Translations under genes and position numbers: made by a program
The notes under the pieces: model-generated
Seen by the model: only the letters and a program-made list of their open reading frames with translations
Told to the model about the DNA's origin: nothing
The model's database searches: none
In this document: one piece after another, positions 1-8,379 of the stretch
Position numbering within the stretch: the first letter of the stretch is position 1
Layout of the letters: each line of letters opens with the position of its first letter
Assembly: GCF_000010505.1 (NCBI RefSeq)
Contig: NC_010729.1
Coordinates: forward strand, 792,501 to 856,500
DNA length: 64,000 nt
Direction of reading: 5' to 3'
DNA from: Porphyromonas gingivalis ATCC 33277
GTDB taxonomy: Bacteria; Bacteroidota; Bacteroidia; Bacteroidales; Porphyromonadaceae

Positions 1-822
1 GAACTGATAGTTTGCTTCTCCATGCGGCACGTGATAGTTGCCTCCCAACGGGTAGGATAGTGCGTGGACGGCTCCTACTCCTGCATTTCCGAAGGCTATA
101 CCGGCATAGTTGCTGGCCATGATCATTTCTCCCAGCTTTTCGAAGCGGTATTCAGGGCCGTGTTCGGCGATTTTCTTGAATACTTCCAGGATAATGTCCC
201 AAGCCGCCTCACTGAACAGACGAGAATATGGACTGGCTTTAGGAGATACGTATGACTCGATGGCATGGATAAGAGCATCGATTGCACTGCATGCGTAGAA
301 GTGGAAAGGCAAGCTCTTCAGAAGTTCAGGTATGATGATGGCATGGTCTGCAACAATGGCATCGTCAGCCAATCCCATTTTGGTGTGACGGCTTTTGATT
401 TCTGCGATAGAAATGTTCGTCACCTCGCTACCCGTTCCGCATGTTGTGGGCACAATGATCAGTTCTTTCTCTTTGATAAGAGGTATTTTGCGGTCGAATG
501 CATCGAGTACATCATTTAATCCTTTCAGAACGAAAAGTTTAGAGATGTCAATAACCGTACCTCCTCCGATACCGATTACGCGGTCGAACTGGATATTACG
601 GATGTCTGCCAAGATGTTATTCATCATTTCGTCAGAAGGCTCGCCTTGCCCATATTTCTCCTGCATAACAAAATGGCAGGGGAGCTGGCATGCCTTCATA
701 TACGGTTCATAGATGAACTCGTTGGTAATTACCAAGTCGCGTTCTCCAAGACAGAATTCCTTGGCAAATTCTGCAAAAGTGTCAAAGTGATGTGTTACAC
801 TCTTGAGTTTGAAAAGTTGCAT
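1..822 (-). CDS. 4hbD: NAD-dependent 4-hydroxybutyrate dehydrogenase (3' end cut by window edge)
   Basis: This is an iron-containing alcohol dehydrogenase that interconverts succinate semialdehyde and 4-hydroxybutyrate in the cytoplasm. The frame is open from an ATG at 822 to the window edge, so about 274 residues are visible and the C-terminus is missing. Visible family motifs are the nucleotide-binding GGGTVID (about residue 100), PTTCGTGSEVT and a histidine-rich metal segment (AVHALSYPVGG followed by VPHGEAN). It is the last visible gene of the abfD/NifU-like/abfT operon, about 50 bp behind abfT, which fixes its substrate more firmly than the fold alone would. Another type III alcohol dehydrogenase specificity cannot be excluded from sequence. 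Confidence 0.88.
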   Translation of the reverse strand, partial: MQLFKLKSVTHHFDTFAEFAKEFCLGERDLVITNEFIYEPYMKACQLPCHFVMQEKYGQGEPSDEMMNNILADIRNIQFDRVIGIGGGTVIDISKLFVLKGLNDVLDAFDRKIPLIKEKELIIVPTTCGTGSEVTNISIAEIKSRHTKMGLADDAIVADHAIIIPELLKSLPFHFYACSAIDALIHAIESYVSPKASPYSRLFSEAAWDIILEVFKKIAEHGPEYRFEKLGEMIMASNYAGIAFGNAGVGAVHALSYPLGGNYHVPHGEANYQF

Positions 823-872
823 AATAGTATTATTGGTTTTTGGAATAATCCTAAACTTTTTTTCTTCTCTTC

Positions 873-2168
873 TTATCCGAAACGTTTGCGGAGATGTTCC
901 GTTAGTTCCTCTCTGAAATCAGGGTGGGCTATGGCGATAAGAGCTTCTGCTCGCTGGCGCAAACTCTTTCCTTTGAGTTGTGCTATACCGTATTCGGTTA
1001 CAACGTAATCGACTTCGTTGCGGAGGGTTGTTACAGCAGCTCCCTCTGCAATTATAGGTACAATTCGAGATGCAGTACCGTTTTTGGCTGTTGAGGGAAT
1101 TGCCATGATGCTTTTGCCGTTTTTAGACCATGATGCTCCACGAACATAATCTACTTGACCGCCGGTTCCGCTGAATTGCTTGCTTCCTATACATTCGGAC
1201 ACGACTTGTCCCATAAGATCGATTTCGATACAGCTATTGATGCTGACCATATTATCATTTTGAGCGATTACTCGCGGATCATTGACGTAATCTACCGGAT
1301 AAAGTTCTACATCGGGATTTTTGTCGATGAAATGATATACGTCTTCGCTTCCCATTAAGAAGGTTGCGACCATCTTTCCGGGGTGAAGTGTCTTTTTCTT
1401 TCCTGTAATTACTCCACTGCGAACTAATTCGACAACACCATCGGAGAACATCTCGGTATGGATCCCCAGATCTTTTTTGTCCTTGAGGAATAACAGGGCT
1501 GCATCAGGAATCGCGCCGATACCGAGTTGGAGTGTGGCACCATCTTCAATAAGCTCGGCACAATTACGCCCGATAGCTTCTTCTACTTCTCCGATTTTGG
1601 GCTTTGCAAGAGAATAGATAGGGTAGTCTGCCATCACGATGTAATCCAACTTCGATATGTGAATCAAGTTGTCGCCATGTACATATGGCATTTGACGGTT
1701 GATTTCCCCTATAACTAAATGGGCGCTTTCTGCTGCCGGTTTGCTATAATCGCAAGATACTCCAAAACTACAGTAACCATTCTCATCAGGCATTGAAAGC
1801 TGAACGATGGCGACATCTATGTGAAGGATGTCTTTGCGAATCATTGATGGCACTTCATAAAAGAATACCGGAATGAAGTCGGCTCTATTTTCCTCAACTG
1901 CTTTACGAGAATTACCACCTACAAAATTGGTTATGTGTCGGAAGTGAGGGGCCATTTCAGGTGCCATATATTTTCCTTCGCCGAGACAAAGCATGTGATA
2001 AATTTCGACATTCTGGAAAAGGTCGGCCTGTTGTACCAGTGCATCAACACAACTCTGAGGAACTCCGGCAGCATGTGACAAAGCTACCCGTTCTCCATTT
2101 TTGATATGTTTTACGGCTTCTTCGGCCGAAACAATTCGGGAGGCATATTCCGCTAATACGTCTTTCAT
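873..2168 (-). CDS. abfT: 4-hydroxybutyrate CoA-transferase
   Basis: This 431-residue protein belongs to the acetyl-CoA hydrolase/CoA-transferase family and is expected to move CoA from acetyl-CoA or butyryl-CoA to 4-hydroxybutyrate. The length is normal for the family. The FSDGVVELVRSG segment carries the glutamate expected to form the glutamyl-CoA thioester. A glycine-rich GTGGQVDYVRGA segment and the C-terminal EYGIAQLKGKSLRQRAEAL signature are also present. It lies 5 bp downstream of the NifU-like gene and just upstream of the dehydrogenase. Operon context selects 4-hydroxybutyrate over acetate or succinate as the acceptor, which is inference from neighbours. Confidence 0.92.
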   Translation of the reverse strand: MKDVLAEYASRIVSAEEAVKHIKNGERVALSHAAGVPQSCVDALVQQADLFQNVEIYHMLCLGEGKYMAPEMAPHFRHITNFVGGNSRKAVEENRADFIPVFFYEVPSMIRKDILHIDVAIVQLSMPDENGYCSFGVSCDYSKPAAESAHLVIGEINRQMPYVHGDNLIHISKLDYIVMADYPIYSLAKPKIGEVEEAIGRNCAELIEDGATLQLGIGAIPDAALLFLKDKKDLGIHTEMFSDGVVELVRSGVITGKKKTLHPGKMVATFLMGSEDVYHFIDKNPDVELYPVDYVNDPRVIAQNDNMVSINSCIEIDLMGQVVSECIGSKQFSGTGGQVDYVRGASWSKNGKSIMAIPSTAKNGTASRIVPIIAEGAAVTTLRNEVDYVVTEYGIAQLKGKSLRQRAEALIAIAHPDFREELTEHLRKRFG

Positions 2169-2173
2169 AAAAG

Positions 2174-2473
2174 CTATTTGGGTTTTCTCAAAATATTCTT
2201 GGCTTGTTCTAACAGATCATCGCTAACACTATTTTCAAGAATGACATCGATGTTGTCATCTTTGAAGTATTCGCGTATCATGGCTTGAACGATTTTTTCT
2301 ACTGTCTCATGTGCTGCCGGACAGAATCGGCATGCTCCGGAAAACCGCACAAAAACGGTCTTATCCTTGATTTGAGATAAAGATAAGTCGCCCCCGTGAC
2401 TGCGCAGTAGCGGACTGATCCGCTCGCGCAGTACGAGTTCGACTATTTCTTCTGTCATTGTATCCGGTTTCAC
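2174..2473 (-). CDS. NifU C-terminal-domain protein (Fe-S cluster carrier)
   Basis: This 99-residue protein consists almost entirely of a NifU-type C-terminal domain. The cluster-binding pair is visible in ACRFCPAAHETV (CxxC), preceded by the usual acidic helix and a LRSHGGDLSL segment. Such domains carry and deliver [4Fe-4S] clusters. Its place between abfD, a [4Fe-4S]/FAD enzyme, and abfT suggests that it services AbfD; that is inference. ATG codons occur at 2473 and 2458. The first is used here, and the second would remove five residues ahead of the domain. Confidence 0.85.
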   Translation of the reverse strand: MKPDTMTEEIVELVLRERISPLLRSHGGDLSLSQIKDKTVFVRFSGACRFCPAAHETVEKIVQAMIREYFKDDNIDVILENSVSDDLLEQAKNILRKPK

Positions 2474-2530
2474 GGTTGCGTTATAATCCGTCTTCTAAAT
2501 ACATCAAACAGATAAGTGAAGGAGAGCCGA

Positions 2531-3991
2531 TTACTTATCGAGTGATTCGTCGATATGAGCAATCGCCCGTGCAAGCTTTTTCTTGCCCTCAAGATCTCCC
2601 TGACGAGCGATCATGATTCTCTGAGCTTGAGGAGATCCGGCTCCGTGCATAGACTCGGTTCGATAACCGACGGCAGCTGTTCCCAGCGTGATATTCTCTA
2701 TCAAACGCAGAACACGCATACGGTTTTCTGTCGATTTGCCTGTTGCCCCTGCAAGATATTTCTTTACGATCGGGCCTATTTCCGGATGGCGGAAGTCTTG
2801 TTGAGAAGGCATGGTTACCATCAAACCTCCTGCAATATCTTCTGCCAAGCGAGCTATTTCATAAGGAAGGCGGGTGATATTTTGCTTACAAACATTAGCT
2901 AACAGCAAATCGATCATATAGTTGCCGGCTTTCATCTGAGTTCCCTCTGAAGAGCATGCAATACCGCAAGCATAAAGGGTTTCATTCAGGTGGATCATCT
3001 CAATGAGTTTATCCTTAATGTGAGATGCCTTAGGAACTCCATTGTAGTCTGCTGCGAGAGCAGCTGCACCGATAAGTACATCACCAACACCTACTTTACA
3101 TCCTCCATAAGACTGACGGTGGTATCCGGCGAAACGTTCTACCATCATACCTGCAAACTGGTATTCTTTGCACATGAACACGCGGTCATTGGGCACGAAT
3201 ACGCGGTCGAATACAACAAGAGCTTCATGTCCGCCGAATTCAGAGTTGCCGAGGTCAATGTCTGCCCCTTCTTCCATTTTGCGAGTGTCGCATGACTGGC
3301 GGCCATAGATCATAATAACGCCCTCTGCATCACTGGGAACGGCAAAAGAAACGGCATAGTCAGCATCAGCTTCGCGCATAGCGATCGTAGGCATGATCAG
3401 ATGCTCGTGCGAATTGACTGCTCCGGTTTGGTGTGCCTTTGCACCGGAAACGACGATCCCATCTTCACGAACTTCAACAATGTGCAGATAAAGATCCGGA
3501 TCGGCTTGTTCTGAGGGAGATAAACCGCGATCCCCTTTGGGGTCTGTCATGGCTCCATCTACGACCAAGTCGTTGTCTTGTACATATTTCATGTACTCGA
3601 TGAAACGCTTGTGATAAGTGGTACCCAGAGCTTGATCCATTTCGTAAGTAGTAGAATAGATGGCATTGAATGCATCCATTCCCACACAACGCTGGAAGCA
3701 TGAAGCTGTTTTTTGTCCCATGAGACGCTGCATCTTCACTTTGTCTTTCAGATCCTCTGTGCTCTGATGTAGATGGCAGAAACGATTCACTTGCTTACCA
3801 GTCAAGTTTGAAGTTGCTGTCATTAAATGCTTGTATTCGTCCATCTCAGCAAGCTTATAAGTCATAGCTACTGAATTCATTGAGGGACGAATCATGGGAT
3901 GATCTACAGGGTTTTCGATCCTTTCACCCATGAAGTAAACCTTCAGATTAAGTTTCCGAAGACTTTCTACGTACTGTTCGCTAGTCATCAT
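2531..3991 (-). CDS. abfD: 4-hydroxybutyryl-CoA dehydratase / vinylacetyl-CoA delta-isomerase
   Basis: AbfD dehydrates 4-hydroxybutyryl-CoA to crotonyl-CoA through a ketyl-radical mechanism that uses FAD and a [4Fe-4S] cluster. The product has 486 residues, the usual length. The cluster ligands known from the Clostridium aminobutyricum enzyme are all recognisable: two cysteines in SCFQRC (about residues 98 and 102), a histidine and a cysteine in GYHRQSYGGCKVG. Two ATGs are adjacent at the start (3991 and 3988). It is the first gene of the operon, about 315 nt downstream of the cobalamin riboswitch on the same strand. Its product feeds butyrate formation and needs no B12. Confidence 0.95.
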   Translation of the reverse strand: MMTSEQYVESLRKLNLKVYFMGERIENPVDHPMIRPSMNSVAMTYKLAEMDEYKHLMTATSNLTGKQVNRFCHLHQSTEDLKDKVKMQRLMGQKTASCFQRCVGMDAFNAIYSTTYEMDQALGTTYHKRFIEYMKYVQDNDLVVDGAMTDPKGDRGLSPSEQADPDLYLHIVEVREDGIVVSGAKAHQTGAVNSHEHLIMPTIAMREADADYAVSFAVPSDAEGVIMIYGRQSCDTRKMEEGADIDLGNSEFGGHEALVVFDRVFVPNDRVFMCKEYQFAGMMVERFAGYHRQSYGGCKVGVGDVLIGAAALAADYNGVPKASHIKDKLIEMIHLNETLYACGIACSSEGTQMKAGNYMIDLLLANVCKQNITRLPYEIARLAEDIAGGLMVTMPSQQDFRHPEIGPIVKKYLAGATGKSTENRMRVLRLIENITLGTAAVGYRTESMHGAGSPQAQRIMIARQGDLEGKKKLARAIAHIDESLDK

Positions 3992-4304
3992 AGTTTCTTT
4001 GCTCTTTAAGTGATAAAACTTTCGCTTTATTTCTGTTTTTAGTCGATTCTAATGTGTTTCAGGCTCTTCGAGGAAAAGTTTTAGATTCCTTGTAGGCCAG
4101 GACTGGGGTTCTTTTTCTGGTTTACAGGTGTTAGAGCGGTTAGAAGAGGAAATTTCCAGTGTTTGAATTGGCTCTGATATGCCGAAAAATACGAAAAAAG
4201 TCGAAAAGAATCAATATCCTCCGACAATCAACGTGAATACAACAATCAAAAGTAACACAGACTCTTCTTTATCTCTAATCCCTGAGATCCAGAGAGAACG
4301 CTTG

Positions 4305-4480
4305 TAATGGCAGGTCTTCTGACTTATTCAAGGCTTCGCTGCCTTCCCATACGATTCTGTATAGTGGCTTTCTCGTGGCAAAACCCTTACATCTGAACTT
4401 ACAGCTGAGGGTACAGTCCCAGAATTTCACTGGGTTCCCTTTTCATTCTACACTCCATGAACCGGTGTAGAAAACCATTG
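4305..4480 (-). promoter_or_regulatory. Cobalamin (adenosylcobalamin) riboswitch upstream of the abfD operon
   Basis: Read on the minus strand, this stretch has the ordered landmarks of the cobalamin riboswitch: an AAAAGGGAA core near 4440, a following GTGAAATTC segment, CAGCTGTAAG near 4405, GCCACT near 4370, GGGAAGGC near 4345, and a terminal B12 box AGTCAGAAGACCTGCC at 4309-4324. The only gene it can lead into on this strand is abfD. Between aptamer and start codon lie about 315 nt without a convincing terminator hairpin, so the mode of control (termination, masking of the start, or processing) cannot be read here. A TACTTTTG box at 4247-4254 could be an internal promoter that bypasses the switch. 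I see no gene in the rest of 3992-4634. Confidence 0.9.
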
Positions 4481-4634
4481 ACACGGCAAAGATATTCATT
4501 ATATCTATACTAGTGCGGAAAATTGAAGAAAAAAATATGGATTTGTTTGAGGATATCTTTCAGTATACGTCATTAAGGCTAATCGGGTGTGAAATGTCGC
4601 TGATGCTTTATGTGTTCGTGTGTAAATAAAAACT

Positions 4635-4661
4635 GAGGCTGTCTCATGGCGAGACAGCCTC
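4635..4661 (-). terminator. Rho-independent terminator of the omp41-omp40 operon
   Basis: An 11-bp perfect stem with a 5-nt loop lies 31 nt beyond the omp40 stop codon. It is followed on the minus strand by a T-rich run (AGTTTTATTT). Confidence 0.85.
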
Positions 4662-4691
4662 CGCTTCATTTATTTGTGGGGATATTTGAGA

Positions 4692-5834
4692 TTATTCCGC
4701 TGCAGTCATTACTACAATACGATTCCAAGCGTTCTCTTCATAGATTTGCTCTGATGAGCCCTTCCATTCAATTGTAATGCGATCCGCAGAAACGCCATAC
4801 TTTTCAAGCATCTTGGCTACCGCTTTTGCACGACGCTCTGAGAGCTTCATGTTATAGGCCGCAGTACCGGTCTTTTCGTCAGCGTAACCTACTACCTTGA
4901 TCGGTGCGTTGTTGGTCTTCGCATATTCAGCTGTATTGTAAACATTGATTTCTTGATTACGATCAATCTTTGCACTATTGATACGGAAGTAAACCACATT
5001 GTCAACGACTACACGAGTAACTGTAGGCTGTGTAGGCTCAGGGCATTCAGGGCATGAAACAGGACGACGGCTCAACTCTTCCACCTGACCGCGAAGTGAG
5101 TTGATTTGGTTGTTCAGGTCATTGACCAAAGCATAGTCCATAGGAACAATTTCTGTCCACTCTGTCTTGCCCAGGTTGAATGTAAGACCTGCTGTAGCCA
5201 TTACAGGGAAGTCTGCTTTTCCTCTCTTAGTCCCGATAAAGTTCATCTTTCCGGCAAAAGCTTGGCCTTCGATATTGAAGTCTACAACTCTGGAGAGACG
5301 GAATTTCATCATCAAACCGACATTAACTGTTCCGGTTATATCATCTTTACTTCCTACTTTTTCACCATTAGCGTTTTCGCTATGGAATTTATCACCAAAT
5401 CCTATACCTGCCCACGGGATGATATGGAAGACACGATTGGGACGGTATACACCGAAATAGTTCGTCAGATCGAACATGAAGTCGAGGTGGGCATTTCCAA
5501 AGTAGTTGTGGTTACGCTCCTTGCTTCCTTGCGGGAATCCATAGATGTCAAATCCTGTGAATTGGAGACGAGTACCGAAATAAGGCTCATGCCATTTGCC
5601 GATACTGAAAGTAGGAACGATACTTAGACGATCTACAAAGTCTACATCATTATTCCATCCCGAGAGAGCCATGCCTGCTCCACCTGCAATGTCAATGAAC
5701 CAATGATCGGAGGCCTTATCACGTTGGAATGCGGTGTGCATCCCTGCTTTGTTCTGTGTAGTAGCTTCTTGGGCTGTTGCACTGAATGTGCATGCGAGAC
5801 CCGCAAGTGCTAATAATAAAGATTTAGCTTTCAT
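4692..5834 (-). CDS. omp40: OmpA-family outer membrane protein Omp40 (Pgm7-type)
   Basis: This is a major outer membrane protein with an N-terminal beta-barrel and a C-terminal peptidoglycan-binding OmpA domain. The ATG at 5834 gives 380 residues beginning with a clean signal peptide (MKAKSLLLALAGLACTFSA, then TAQ); an in-frame start 15 nt upstream would place extra residues before it. A short coiled segment (QINSLRGQVEEL) and a cysteine pair in PVSCPECPE link barrel and OmpA domain. The OmpA domain shows VVGYADEKTG and KLSERRAKAV. It forms an operon with its 391-residue paralogue 46 bp upstream; in P. gingivalis the two products are known to form heterotrimers that anchor the outer membrane. 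The name follows length and gene order. Confidence 0.9.
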   Translation of the reverse strand: MKAKSLLLALAGLACTFSATAQEATTQNKAGMHTAFQRDKASDHWFIDIAGGAGMALSGWNNDVDFVDRLSIVPTFSIGKWHEPYFGTRLQFTGFDIYGFPQGSKERNHNYFGNAHLDFMFDLTNYFGVYRPNRVFHIIPWAGIGFGDKFHSENANGEKVGSKDDITGTVNVGLMMKFRLSRVVDFNIEGQAFAGKMNFIGTKRGKADFPVMATAGLTFNLGKTEWTEIVPMDYALVNDLNNQINSLRGQVEELSRRPVSCPECPEPTQPTVTRVVVDNVVYFRINSAKIDRNQEINVYNTAEYAKTNNAPIKVVGYADEKTGTAAYNMKLSERRAKAVAKMLEKYGVSADRITIEWKGSSEQIYEENAWNRIVVMTAAE

Positions 5835-5880
5835 AATTCTGTATGTCATTTTATATTATCCAACAAAAGTCTCAGATGAA

Positions 5881-7056
5881 TTACTTGGAGCGAACGATTA
5901 CAACACGATTCCAAGCTTTCTTGCTGAACGGTTGCGTAGAGTCGCCCTTCCATTCTACAGAGATTAATTCGGAAGGCACACCATATTTACCTGTCAGAAC
6001 ATCAACAACGGCTTTAGCCCGACGCTCAGACAATTTCTCGTTGTACTGAGTATTACCCGTAGGATCAGCATAACCAACAACGGTAATCGGCTCGTTAGTT
6101 TCTTTTACAAACTGAGCTACGTCATACAGGTTGATCAATTGATCTTTGTCCACAACGTGGCTGTCGAAACGGAATAGTACAGCTTTTTCCGTCAGTATAT
6201 TTTCTGTCTTAGTAACAGGGGTTACTTCAGGACATTCGGGGCATGATACAGGACGTTTTGAGAGTTCTTCGACCTCGCTGCGCAAACGGTTAATCTGACC
6301 ATTCAGATCATTGATAAGCGCGTAGTCCATTGGCTCAATGGCATTGAAGCCTACAGCTCCCAGGCGGAAATTAAGACCTGCTGTAGCCATCCCCTGTAAT
6401 CCATTGTAATAACGTCCTGCGGGATCTTCGAATACGGGAGTTTTCTTGGCATTGTATGCGCGACTTAGATTGAGATTGGAGTGAGCTGCTTGTGCTTCGA
6501 TCACAAAGTCTACTCGCTTTCCTAATCTGAAAGCCATCATAACTCCTACATTCGCTGTCAGTGATTCCACATTGTCTTTGCTCCATTCGCTACCGATGAA
6601 TTTGTGTTGGTAGCCAACACCTACCCATGGAATTAAATGGAAGAAACGATTTTCGCGATATGGTGCAAAGTAGTTAACCACATCAAACATAAAGTCGAAG
6701 TGAGCTGCACCAAAATTGGTGTTGATTTCTTGTTCGCCATTTTTTCCGAGGAAAGTGTGGGCTTGACCTCCGTTAATTTGCAAACGAGTTGCAAAGAAAG
6801 GGCTGTGATACTTTCCGACAGAAAGAGAACCTATGGCACCTAAGCGGTCCATGAGGTCTTTGTTGTTGTTGTCATTGAGGAACTGTGCTGCAACACCGCC
6901 TTGCAGTGTTACAAACCAATTGCTGCCTGCTTTATTGCGAGCAAAAGCAACATTCTTAGCGGGTAACTGACCCGTTGCCGGTACAGTATTCTCCTGTGCA
7001 CTTGCGTTCAGTGCAATTGCTCCAACCAATGTGAGCATTAAGTACTTTACCTTCAT
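5881..7056 (-). CDS. omp41: OmpA-family outer membrane protein Omp41 (Pgm6-type)
   Basis: This 391-residue paralogue of the adjacent Omp40 is the promoter-proximal gene of the pair. It has a signal peptide (MKVKYLMLTLVGAIALNASA), a beta-barrel to about residue 240, the same linker with PVSCPECPE, and an OmpA domain with VVGYADPTGNTQYNEKLSE. Barrel sequences of the two copies have diverged more than the linkers and OmpA domains. The shared linker cysteines fit the known disulphide-linked hetero-oligomer. A Bacteroidota promoter precedes it and a strong terminator follows omp40, so the pair is probably one transcript. Confidence 0.9.
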   Translation of the reverse strand: MKVKYLMLTLVGAIALNASAQENTVPATGQLPAKNVAFARNKAGSNWFVTLQGGVAAQFLNDNNNKDLMDRLGAIGSLSVGKYHSPFFATRLQINGGQAHTFLGKNGEQEINTNFGAAHFDFMFDVVNYFAPYRENRFFHLIPWVGVGYQHKFIGSEWSKDNVESLTANVGVMMAFRLGKRVDFVIEAQAAHSNLNLSRAYNAKKTPVFEDPAGRYYNGLQGMATAGLNFRLGAVGFNAIEPMDYALINDLNGQINRLRSEVEELSKRPVSCPECPEVTPVTKTENILTEKAVLFRFDSHVVDKDQLINLYDVAQFVKETNEPITVVGYADPTGNTQYNEKLSERRAKAVVDVLTGKYGVPSELISVEWKGDSTQPFSKKAWNRVVIVRSK

Positions 7057-7111
7057 AGTTTTACTTTTCTAAGTGTATTTTTATACGTTTACCAATAGCC
7101 TATTCGCTACA

Positions 7112-7143
7112 CAAATGTAATGTAAGAAATTTGAACAGCCAAA
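7112..7143 (-). promoter_or_regulatory. Predicted sigma-ABfr-type promoter for omp41-omp40
   Basis: On the minus strand a TTTG (-33 box) is followed by a 20-nt spacer and TACATTTG, a full match to the TAnnTTTG -7 consensus. It sits 55 bp upstream of the omp41 start codon. I see nothing else of note between 7144 and 7364. Confidence 0.7.
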
Positions 7144-7364
7144 TAATTAGGAGAGAAAAGCGTTAGTTCTCCTCTCAAAAAGCCATTGATCAAAAACAAA
7201 TAACAGTCCTTTTTTATTTATAGAGTATTATTATAAAACGCTTGGGAGAAATAATTCCTTCGGCGAATCTCGTAGAGCTTTTCATGTGGTGTACCTGCAG
7301 AGCTGCAAAGAAGATTCTCCGGTAATTTTTTCCCTGTATGCATAATTACTTCGTAAGCAGAGAG

Positions 7365-8348
7365 TTATTCTTTTTTCTCTTTCAGATACTCTTTTATAAC
7401 TCCTATTTGTACATCTTTTAGAATTACATGTCCATGATTATCAAGTAGATAGATCGTTGGTGAGGCTTTGATGTCATACAGTTGTCGATCTGTGATACTG
7501 CTATCGCTATTGATTCCTACTTCCACGAAATCGGGAAAACCGGACAAACCGGCCACCCATGCATTTTTATCATTATCCGGATATATGAATAAAATACTTA
7601 GTTGTTTGGATTCTACCAAATTACGCAACCAATCATCCTGATGCAGTTGGCGAATCAGCTCGGAACATGTATGGCATCCCGGCTCATAAAAGACGAGTAT
7701 GGTGTTGAGCGTAAATCTGCTGCTGAGGCGATGTAAACTGCCATTGCTCTGTTCGTAGATAAAATCCTCGGCCTTTGTGCCGATTCGATTGCGCAGCATC
7801 AGCTCGTATCGCTCTTTCAGTCGTATTCGTTCTGCAAAGGACACCTTTGGCGACTTCATCAAGAAAGCCACAGCCGGAATATAATATTCCTCGTTGAGCA
7901 TGGGAGAATTAGGCTCGTAGAGATACTTCTTGTAGAATTTTATGAATAACTCCAGCAGTGCTCCGGAAGATTTTTCCAGTGGATAGATAATCGAGGATTT
8001 GACTTCATCTACAGGAAGTGCTATGGCTACTCCGAGAAAGTTGGCGATGCTAACTTCCATATTTTGAGGTTTCTCCAAGTAGGCAGAATCCATGAAGTTG
8101 AATTCATCCCAATAATGTTTTACGAAATATAAGGCTCGTTCCCGAGGACTTGTTATAGAAAGTGGTATCTCCGGCAAAGGGAAAGCAAGTTCCGGTTCTT
8201 GAACTGAAACATTTGAAGTAATGCTATCCGTGGGTTGCTCTATTTTGTTAGGCTGCTGGCTGCATGACGCTGCAAATGAAGTAATGGAGCCGAATAATGC
8301 TACCATACCTATTGTCATACAAAATCTACGATACATAACTGGATACAT
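7365..8348 (-). CDS. Secreted lipoprotein with thioredoxin-like fold
   Basis: This 327-residue protein has a signal peptide ending at a probable lipobox (SFAASC, about residue 29), so it is likely lipid-anchored. Its N-terminal half resembles the DUF5106-type region common in Bacteroidota lipoproteins. The C-terminal half is thioredoxin/TlpA-like, with a redox-active CxxC in FYEPGCHTCSEL and a cis-Pro-type strand in KASPTIYLLD. It may act as a periplasmic or surface thiol-disulphide oxidoreductase; the substrate is unknown. It ends 30 bp before the glgP stop-side boundary on the same strand but has no obvious functional tie to that gene. Confidence 0.75.
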   Translation of the reverse strand: MYPVMYRRFCMTIGMVALFGSITSFAASCSQQPNKIEQPTDSITSNVSVQEPELAFPLPEIPLSITSPRERALYFVKHYWDEFNFMDSAYLEKPQNMEVSIANFLGVAIALPVDEVKSSIIYPLEKSSGALLELFIKFYKKYLYEPNSPMLNEEYYIPAVAFLMKSPKVSFAERIRLKERYELMLRNRIGTKAEDFIYEQSNGSLHRLSSRFTLNTILVFYEPGCHTCSELIRQLHQDDWLRNLVESKQLSILFIYPDNDKNAWVAGLSGFPDFVEVGINSDSSITDRQLYDIKASPTIYLLDNHGHVILKDVQIGVIKEYLKEKKE

Positions 8349-8379
8349 TTTTTAGTTAGGTGAAATGAATGACTGACAC

